From the NCBI GenBank assembly GCA_039090855.1, contig CM077011.1, positions 29,293,001-29,357,000 on the forward strand: 64,000 bases of DNA, written 5' to 3'. This stretch comes from Macrothele yani (lineage: Eukaryota; Arthropoda; Arachnida; Araneae; Macrothelidae). Shown here in pieces: positions 56,749 to 64,000 of the stretch (position 1 is the first letter of the stretch; the number at the start of each line of letters is the position of its first letter). Under the pieces are notes generated by a model. It made no database searches. It worked only from the letters and a program-made list of their open reading frames with translations, and had not been told where the DNA came from. Both the position numbers and the translations under genes were made by a program.

Positions 56749-58014
56749 CACCGATGAGCACGCCTAGAGACCGAACGGTGGTGCAGGTGAAACTCGCAGA
56801 GCAGTATATATACAACCCGAGGACTGGCTTTCGGTTAGTAGAGTGTTTGGAGTCAGAATGGGAAAAGCTGTTGATTTATCGGAGTTTAAAGGACAAATAG
56901 TGATGCCACAATGCCTCAGAAATGGTGCGGCTTGTGGGTTGTTTACGTGCCACTGTAGTGAGTACTTATCAAAAGTGGTGCACATATGGCCAAACGATGA
57001 ACCATTGTCCAGCCGTGTGTTGTCCGCAGCTCATCGATACCAGAGATGAGCGGAGACTGTCGTGCATTGTTCACAGCAACCGCAGGGTCACAGTGTGACA
57101 AATCACCCGCAGCTACAGAAGTGGTGATCGTGGCAATGTATCACAACACATAGTTAATCTTAGTCTTCTGCGTATCCGAAGGCCCAGCCGGTTCCCCATG
57201 CTCACTGTACGCCATTGTCAACAATGCATGAAATTTGGACCGCGGATGATTGGAAGAAAGTGGCCTGGTCTGACGGATCAAGATTCCTGGTGCATCACGT
57301 AGACAGCCAACCCCATGCTCACTGTACGCCATTGTCAACAATGCATGAAATGGACCCTAGATCATTGAGATTGGACCGCGGATGATTGGAAGAAAGTGGC
57401 CTGGTCTGACGGATCAAGATTCCTGGTGCATCACGTAGACGGCCAAGTGTGGATACTCCGATTACCAACGGAGGCTTTTGCACCTGGATGCACTGTTGTG
57501 GAAACAGGCAGACGGCAGCGGTGTTATGCTGTGAGCGATATTTTCTTGGGACACTTTAGGCCTCATTATCCCAATAAAACAATCCCCAACAGCTGTCGGG
57601 TATCTTAACATCGTTGCGGACCAAATTCACCCATTCATAGCAGCTGTATTCTCTGCTGGTGATGGCCATTTCCAACAGGATAATGCACCATGCCACACTG
57701 CCAGAATGGTCAAGGAGTGGTTCAAGGAACATGCTGGTGACTTTCTGTTAATGCGCTGGCCTCCAAATTCACCTGACATATACCCAATCAAACATTTGTG
57801 GTTCGACTTGGAAAAGCGGGTTCACGCTAAGTCACCCCCCCCTAAATGTACGAAAGCTGGAGGACCTGCTGTTGACATTATGGTACCAGATACCCCAGAA
57901 TACCTATCGCCACCTCGTCAAATCGATTCCTTGCAGAGTGGCCGCTGTTTTGTGGGCTAAAAGGGGTCCTACAACTTATTAGATAGGTAGTCATAAAGTA
58001 ATGGCTCATTGGTG
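56749..58014 (+). mobile_element. Tc1-like element G inserted in hAT-4
   Basis: TA flanks at 56747-56748 and 58015-58016; the ends CACCGATGAGC and GCTCATTGGTG are short inverted repeats. The plus-strand transposase remnant shows MGKAVDLSEFKGQIV, a first catalytic block VAWSDGSRFLVHHVDG (SDESRF changed to SDGSRF), QQDNAPCHTARMVKEWFKEH (second D) and RWPPNSPDIYPIKHLWFDL (the catalytic Glu of IEHLW is Lys). It carries a 117-bp tandem duplication (57194-57310 and 57311-57447). Length 1.27 kb, typical of Tc1; inactive. Confidence 0.9.
57194..57447 (+). repeat. Tandem duplication of about 117 bp in Tc1 element G
   Basis: CCCCATGCTCACTGTACGCC starts each copy, and both continue through ATTGTCAACAATGCATGAAA, GACCGCGGATGATTGG and the catalytic-block region TGGTCTGACGGATCAAGATT to AGACRGCCAA. 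The second copy keeps an extra stretch (CTAGATCATTGAGA) lost from the first. Confidence 0.9.
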
Positions 58015-58928
58015 TAAGTGCCATTGATTACGTAGTGAAAAAATTTTCCCTTGAAGATCCTGTTTTGAAATATGCTGAGGTGGGGCTGATGTACCTTTGA
58101 GATCTGAAGTAACATTTGAATATGTTGAGTATTTTATACAAAAGTTTCCCACAATTATATCTGGAAGTGATGTTGATAAAATTGAGCTTCAGTTTCTGCA
58201 ATACTAAGTTGACAGATTTGATGACATTTTGAAATGTGACCAAATTGACACAGTGTGGCACTTGATAAGCCAGATGAAAGATGGCATTGGAGTTGCTAAA
58301 TATGACTTGCTGGCAAAGGTAATGTTTTTAGTACTAGTAATTCCTCACAGTAATGCAGAAAGTGAATGCATGTTCAGCATTGTGAGAAAGAACAGGACTG
58401 ACTTTCATCCAAATCTTTCTGAAAAGATTCTATCAGATTTGCTGATGGAAAAAACTAGAATAATTTCTGCAGAAGAATTGTGTTATAAACAAGATTTTTC
58501 AAAAGATATGATCACGGAGCTACGATCAGCTACTTCTGATTCCCTTGCGAAGGACTCAAATTTATTAACAACACAAGTTAGTTTGTTTTCTCACTGGCTG
58601 CTTGGTTTTTCTGCAAAGTGAGTTAATTGCAATACAATATTTAAAACTTAATCATTTTTTCATTTATGTGCCAAGAATATGTTATGTGAACTGTATTTTC
58701 AAGACTGAAATTTAACTGAACAAAATGCTGATCTGTTTATGAGGTATGTTAAAATGTTGAAATTTTATATTTACTAATTTCAAATAATTTAGACATTAAA
58801 TTAAAAATACATTGCTGTATTTTTATTAAGTTGTAATTGTTTTGAAAAATCATTTCATACTTTTGTAAAGAATGCGTAAAGTAGTACTCCTGATTGTGGA
58901 GTCTCTAGGGTTGTCATCTCTGCTCGGA

Positions 58929-59185
58929 TGGAACTAACTTCCAGTGTTTAGTGACAAATGGTGAAAACTTAATGAAGGGAACATGCCACAATCACTAAAT
59001 TTTTCAAGTACCAATTTCAGCATAATCATCATCATCATCTTAAAACTTGAGATACACACTTTTGTGCATATGAACAGTTTGAATTAAGACCTTAAAATGG
59101 AAATGCCAAATGTGGAAAAAAAGTTCATCCTATTTTTTAACTTAAAAAACATGAGGGTTCTGATTTGTTACCTTAAAAGATAAAT
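58929..59185. other. AT-rich gap between hAT-4 and the next hAT fragment
   Basis: Contains a CAT trinucleotide run near 59030. No coding region is recognised. Confidence 0.4.
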
Positions 59186-59440
59186 TCTCCTGTGCATGTA
59201 AAATCATTTCTGCACATGCCCAGCTGGGCATGTAACTTTTCAGATATTTTTTCAAGCCCTGATACTGATCAAGTTGATAAATGGTGTGCTATGCTTCCAG
59301 AAGAGAGGACCCTGTGGCAAACCATTATACAACAGACTTTCCAGTGTTTAGTTTTATCTCATAGTAATACTTCCTGTGAGTGCATTTTTAGCTTCGCTGT
59401 GAAGAAATAAAACAGACTTCACAAGCTGTACTTGCGCTTC
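59186..59440 (+). pseudogene. hAT transposase C-terminal fragment
   Basis: The frame reads DQVDKWCAMLPEERTLWQTI, then CLVLSHSNTSCECIFSFAVK, matching the dimerisation block of the hAT-1/hAT-4 transposases (SHSNAS.ERIFSIV.K). Only about 85 residues remain. It lies just outside hAT-4 and is probably a separate older copy. Confidence 0.7.
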
Positions 59441-60345
59441 AATGCTCCAAGCGATTTTGATGGTAAAATCAAATCTAGAAGGTCCATGTTTTTCACAAAA
59501 ATAGAGTGATAAGTTTGTTAAAAACAGCAAAATCCAAAACTACAGTGGCTCTCAATAAACCAAAAGAAAATCAGTATTTGTTAATATATTCAGAAAATTC
59601 AAATCTCAAACTCATAACTTCAACCACAGTTTTTCAATGTATAATGTAATACATTCTCTTTATTCGATATGTTATTCTCTCAGATAATATAACTGTCTTT
59701 TAAAAGGCATAAACTCCAGTTTATTACATTTATGAACTTAAATTTTATAGAAAAGCATTGCAAACTTCATCAGCTTACTTCACTTTGTGTAAGTTGTGCA
59801 TAAATGTATATTGGTACACGTCATTATTGTGTGTGCAGTTGGTAAGATCATTTTAAAAAATGGGGTGGGGGCACTTAAGTCCTTAAAAAGTGCTTATTTT
59901 TTGTAAGAAAAATAGTGAAACCCTTGTGTACTTTGCTTTTGTTTCAATTTTGGAGAAAGAATTTTTCATTTTGTATACAATCAAAAAGGCAAAAGAATTG
60001 GATAGGTTAGCAGTGTTTGGATCATTAAGTAAAATAAGTTATAAAAAGTTTTTTTTTTTTTTTTCTGGCTGATTTAAAAGATGGTATGACTGAGATGTAT
60101 GGTTGCACTAACTACTATTGTGAAGCAAAAAGAAAGAAAAATGTTTGAGTGAAGTATCATAATTGTTGAAGTCGCGAGATCATTCTTTGTTCATTTCGAA
60201 ACATTTCATTCAACGATGTTCCGGATTGTGATAAAAAATGAATAATCAATCATACAAGGATATGAAGAATAATCAAAGGTTTTACCTTAATTAAATCCAA
60301 TTTAATTCTAAGTACAATTTCCAGAAGAAATATCCAGTTGTAATA
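59441..60345. other. AT-rich stretch, no gene recognised
   Basis: Contains T runs and a G-rich patch near 59865. It may include the outer part of the copia LTR, whose lower boundary was not found. Confidence 0.4.
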
Positions 60346-60349
60346 TTAA

Positions 60350-60438
60350 ATGAAGAATGAAGAATAGGAAGGTAAATTTACAAGAATGGAGAATAGGAAG
60401 GTAAATTTACAAGAATGAAGAATAGGAAGGTAAATTTA
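60350..60438. repeat. 29-bp tandem repeat, three units
   Basis: Units of GAATGAAGAATAGGAAGGTA followed by AATTTACAA repeat three times with single-base differences. It lies within or next to the copia 3' LTR. Confidence 0.85.
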
Positions 60439-60439
60439 G

Positions 60440-60698
60440 GTACACTAAAGTCGATTCTTTGAATCAACGAAGTTCAGTTTACATCTCTGCAAAAATCCAC
60501 TTTTTATTTTCACAGACACACTTTATCACCTCATGAGAGAGAGAACAGCTAAGAGACAAAGTCCAAGCAATCGTTCTCGAAAGCAGGAAGTTCATTACGC
60601 AATACATACAAGGAGGTTATGGTTCTGCTTTGAACTGTGACTTGAGTTGAGTTGTCCAAAGTTGTTTAGGGCAGAGATTCATGACATCATGTCCAACA
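60440..60698 (-). repeat. Copia 3' LTR (upper boundary defined)
   Basis: On the minus strand the LTR starts TGTTGGACATGATGTCATG at 60698, directly after the purine-rich AGTAGGGGAT (60699-60708), which fits a polypurine tract. The TGTTGG start is typical of copia LTRs. The opposite end, expected to finish in CA at a lower coordinate, could not be fixed, so the start given here is a minimum extent. Confidence 0.65.
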
Positions 60699-60831
60699 AT
60701 CCCCTACTTGTTCTAAACAAGTTTGTAGGTTTAGAACTTTTCTGTGTTTTACAAAGGCTATTTTAGGAAGGGGTTTGGTCATAATTTCTGCAATCATTGA
60801 ATTTGAAGGACAGTAGACTATTTCAATGATA

Positions 60832-63720
60832 TCAATCATGGTGCTGAAGATCTCTTATATAATGCAGCCGAGTGTCGATGTGCTTAAGTCTAGAGTTGCC
60901 TTTTTCAGATTGAGTAATTTTGATTGTTGATTGGTTGTCTTCGTAGAAGATTACTGGAAGATTTTGTTTCAAGTCAAAATCCTCACATAATTGCAACACC
61001 CAAGAAAATTCTTGTGTTGCTTCTGACAACGACACATACTCTGCTTCCGTGGATGAAAGAGACACGCAGTTTTGCTTTCTAGATTTCCAGGATATACAAA
61101 TGTTTCCAAGAAATACTAATAAGAATCCAGAAGTCGATTTTCTGTCTGACTTGTCTTGTGCCAAGTCTGCATCGGAATACACTTTTAAGAACTGGAGGTT
61201 CGGTTGAAGATAATTTTAATTTTAAATCTTTTGTGGTCTTTAGATCCTAATAAGTCTTTTGACTGCATTCCAGTCTCTTTTGTGTCGGTTTGGCACACTT
61301 TCTACTTAAGATGTGCGTGGCGGCAGTGATATCAGGTCTTGTGAAGTGAGAAATAAAAATAATAAGAGATCCAATTGCCTGTCTATACTTGTGGTTATTG
61401 TCAAATAATTCTTGTTCATCATTTAACTGATAATAACTGGTTTCCATCGGAGTGTTCATAGGTTTAGCGTCTTTAAGTTTGAATTTTTCAACTAATTCAT
61501 TAATTTTATTTTGTCGATTCAGAAAATATTCTCCATTTAAATTTTGATTAACCTCAATTCCAAGATAATTTTTCACTTGGCCTAAATTGATTAAGTCATA
61601 GTTCTGATTCAGATCTTCAACAACTTTATCAATTTGTAGTGGATTTTGTGAACTAATTAAAATATCATCAACATATAGAATCAAATACATTGTATTATCT
61701 TTTTTCAAATTTTGTGAAAAAACATAGTCTGCTTTGCTCTGAGTGAAACCCATATTTTTCAAAGTAGCTTCTATGGATTCGTTCCACGATCTTGCCGCTT
61801 GTTTAAGGCCATAAATTGTTTTGTTGAGTTTGCATACTTTAGTATCATTGCTTCTTTCTTTGAAACTTTCAGGCTTCTCCATATAAGTATCTTCATTAAT
61901 TTTGGCATTTAAGAACGCTGATTTTATATCCACGTGGTAAACAAACATCTTTTCATGTGCAGCCGCTGCAAAAATACCCTTAGAGGGGTGGTTTGTTTCA
62001 CTACAGGTACATATACCTCATCATAGTCAGTGCCGTATCTCTGATCATACCCTTTAGCAACAAGCCTAGCCTTATATTTTTATCTGACCCCGCTCATTGC
62101 ATTTTGCCTTGAAGATCCATTTACATCCAATAGGGGTTTTTCCTTTCGGTAGTTCTGTTAATGACCATATGTCATTGTTCCTCAGTGATTTGAGCTCCTC
62201 TTGCACAGATGTTTTCCATTTTTCCTGTTGAACCTTTGGTAAATTTTGAATGTCTTTTAGAGACTTTGGTTCTGGTTGTTTAACAATAACTATTTGTATG
62301 AATTCTTGTGGGAAATTATTTGTAGTTTCTTTAGTAAATGATTCTGCTGCATTTAAAGACAGTCTTTGCACCGGTATCCCTTTTGTAGACCTTTCCGATC
62401 TTCTTAGTGGTTGAATGTTTGTGTTTGACTCAGTTTCATTACTTTCATCTTTTAGTTGGGGATTTGTTTGTAGGACTTCTTCTACTGTATTTTGACTCAG
62501 TTTCATTACTTTCATCTTTTAGTTGGGGATTTGTTTGTAGGATTTCTTCTACTGTAGTGTTTCTTGATTCGTAACACCCATGGGTATATGAGAAATACTG
62601 TCTCCTTCTTCATTAGGTTTTTGTACACTAAATTCAAACTCCAAGAATCTGACAGATCTTGAGATTATGACCCTTTTTTTGCTTGAATAGATCCTATAGC
62701 CTTTGCTATGGTAATCATAGCCCACAAAGATGCCTTCAATTGCTCTTTGATTGAGCTTATGTCTTCTTTGCTTGTTTATGTATGCAAATGCTTTGCATCC
62801 GAATACTTCGATTTTTGATTATGTATTCCTTGACTTGTCAAGAAGCTTTGAATTTGATAATTGCAGTATTATTTTCCATTATCAGTTCTAATGGCTTTGA
62901 TCTTTCTTTTGAACTTATTTTGAGTTGAGGAAATAAATTCTTTGAGTTTATTGTATACTTCATCTTTACTTTAATAATAAGTAGACCATCGGATATCTAC
63001 TAAAATCATCTATGAAAGTTAAGAAATATTTATTTCCACCAAAACTTTCAGTTTCCATAAGACGGCATAAGTCAGAATGAATTAACTCTAAGGGTTCTTT
63101 AGCTCTAAAATTTGCCTGTTTTGGATAAGGCTTATCTATTGATTTTGCTTTGATGCAAGTTGTGCACTGGAGGTCATGTGAGCAATTGTTTATAATAAAT
63201 CATTTTGAGAGGTCATGAGCTGCCATTAGTTTAATATTATCAAAATTTCTGTGACCTAATCTCAAATGCCGTTTGAACAGACAATTTTCATTTTGGCATA
63301 GCTGACTTTGTATTTTTGAAACGCAACAATATTGATTATCTGCACTATTTGGTGCTACTAATAATTTATATAAACTCTCATCTCCTGCTATGCCCTAAGC
63401 TATTACATTATCATTCTGCATTATAGTACAAATATTTTCCTTGAAGGTTACAGTACAATTCTTACTAGTTAGCATTTTAACTGATAATAGGTTACCAACA
63501 AGTTCTGGAATGTATAGCACATTTTCAAGTGTTAACCTTGCTTTCTTCATTTAGAAGAGTTTTAACATTCAGCATTCCTTTACCAATTCCTGCTGTAAGT
63601 AACCTCGTGCCATTTGCAATCGCAACTGAGTTTTCAGAACTTTCTGTTAATTGTGTGAAAAAATTAACATTTCCACTCATGTGACTTGTTGCCCCTGAGT
63701 CAATGACCCAATCAGAGTCA
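60832..63720 (-). pseudogene. Copia Pol polyprotein: protease, integrase, RT, RNase H (broken)
   Basis: Protease: DSGATSHMS. Integrase: zinc-binding LGHRNFDNIK..C..C (63290-63150), core IHSDLC and RTDNGK with two of the DDE residues (63100-62880), then KAFAYINKQ, GIFVGYDYHSKGYRIYSS (62760-62680). Reverse transcriptase: [73 protein letters not shown] (YVDD), LGIEVNQN. RNase H: YSDADLAQDKSDRKSTSGFL, SLSSTEAEYVSLSEATQE, EDNQST, KHIDTRLHYI. Open stretches are 62515-62072, 61948-61247 and 61182-60832, separated by frameshifts; the integrase has several stops. Relatively young for this window but inactive. Confidence 0.93.
62424..62556 (-). repeat. 67-bp tandem duplication in copia pol
   Basis: TTTGACTCAGTTTCATTACT begins both copies (62424 and 62491), and each continues through CATCTTTTAGTTGGGGATTT to CTTCTACTGTA with a single C/T difference near the end. 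On the minus strand it repeats the MKLSQNTVEEV..TNPQLKDES segment between integrase and reverse transcriptase. Confidence 0.9.
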
Positions 63721-64000
63721 TGTATAGTCTCTTCTATTTTTTAAATGTAATTCCTATCTTTTTTTTTATTTTTTTATTATTTTGTGAACCATAGGAACAC
63801 CTCCATTAATGTTAGAAATTTGTATTTGTGGACAATTTTAGCTTTTGTATCCTTCATTTCCAAAACATCTTGGAGATCCTGTGATGATTTTGAGTCGTAT
63901 GGAAGTATGTTTCGTTGTTGTACAACCGCCCGATGTGTACAAACATTTAGTTTGTGCTTTTGGTAATTAATTTGCTTCTTTGTAGAATGTTGTTGTTCTT

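Larger units (their letters stand above)
55090..58622 (+). pseudogene. hAT transposase of hAT-4 (broken, split by Tc1)
   Basis: In order: BED-like finger CIVCSSDFSVAHGGRDDC..H (about 55110-55190); ETLFANFIIGHNIP, present twice because of a 46-bp tandem duplication at 55291-55382; CSNHVGPLFCPMFLDSKIAE; FVPVQEITNTPLLLDTLTLY; NCVAFGSDNASVMVGVHKGI; VQCCLCHLVHIAAEKAC. After the Tc1 insertion: DTVWHLISQMKDG, VLVIPHSNAESECMFSIVRK and TDFHPNLSEKILSDLLMEK, the hAT dimerisation region, ending at 58622. Many stops lie between 55960 and 56740. The nearest relative in the window is hAT-1. Confidence 0.87.
54624..58922 (+). mobile_element. hAT transposon (hAT-4) with 6-bp target duplication
   Basis: The left end CAGAGATGCCAAC and the right end GTTGTCATCTCTG are inverted repeats. 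A perfect CTCGGA flanks both ends (54618-54623 and 58923-58928). Transposase remnants lie at 55090-56700 and 58017-58622, separated by a Tc1-like element at 56749-58014. Without that insertion it is about 3.0 kb, close to hAT-1. Confidence 0.92.
60699..64000 (-). mobile_element. Ty1/copia retrotransposon, internal region (partial)
   Basis: Minus-strand order, from 64000 downward: a degraded zinc knuckle CFGNEGYKS.NCPQ (about 63871-63826), protease DWVIDSGATSHMSGN (63720-63662), integrase, reverse transcriptase, RNase H, then polypurine tract and LTR. Integrase before reverse transcriptase defines copia. The gag start and the 5' LTR lie beyond the window. Confidence 0.93.

Noticed and set aside
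60350..60438. Evenly spaced short repeats that could suggest a CRISPR array
   Set aside because: The units are directly adjacent with no variable spacers, in a eukaryotic LTR region; simple tandem repeat.

Overview
The window looks like a transposon graveyard from a large, AT-rich animal genome, most likely an arthropod and probably an insect. The lineage call is an inference from the mix of mobile elements: Tc1 and mariner families, hAT, a Penelope-like element, RTE-type LINEs, Ty1/copia and tRNA-derived SINEs. No host protein-coding gene, intact tRNA or CRISPR array was found. Almost every recognisable coding stretch is a transposase or reverse transcriptase remnant broken by frameshifts and stops.

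Layout. 1-6.4 kb: a 0.76-kb palindrome, a mariner split by a 1.69-kb insertion, a DUF4817-type transposon remnant and three copies of one SINE. 6.5-9.3 kb: a hAT element (hAT-1) with terminal repeats and a 6-bp target duplication. 10.6-13.6 kb: two Tc1-like elements, the first carrying a short hAT. 14.7-15.8 kb: a non-autonomous hAT. 16.7-18.8 kb: a Tc1 element with a hAT inside it. 20.3-33.7 kb: a five-level nest. A Tc1 element holds a Penelope-like element (11-bp duplication). The Penelope element holds a mariner and a DDE transposon with long terminal repeats (4-bp duplication). That transposon holds a hAT (6-bp duplication), which holds a MITE (8-bp duplication). 33.7-43.5 kb: further Tc1 and mariner remnants, a 2.2-kb non-autonomous hAT, a second palindrome and a SINE. 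43.9-54.2 kb: a LINE split by a second copy of the long-TIR transposon, itself split by a nearly full-length RTE LINE. 54.6-58.9 kb: a fourth 6-bp-duplication hAT containing a Tc1. 60.4-64.0 kb: a Ty1/copia retrotransposon on the minus strand that runs off the window.

Most notable points. Two copies of a little-described transposase family carry a first-D block (DFAENYS), a second-D block (YFSDG) and an HGKG..DG..G..KR block. They have roughly 0.5-kb TIRs, termini of the type GGGxCATTCCAyGTC and 4-bp duplications; the Sola superfamily is a plausible but unverified home. Five hAT-type elements appear to have 6-bp rather than 8-bp duplications. A mariner carries a 28S rRNA fragment in its 5' untranslated region. 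One transposase has five CCAAT boxes at 25, 25, 25 and 23 bp spacing upstream. Each nesting was worked out by rejoining the outer element across the duplication, so the order of insertions can be read directly.
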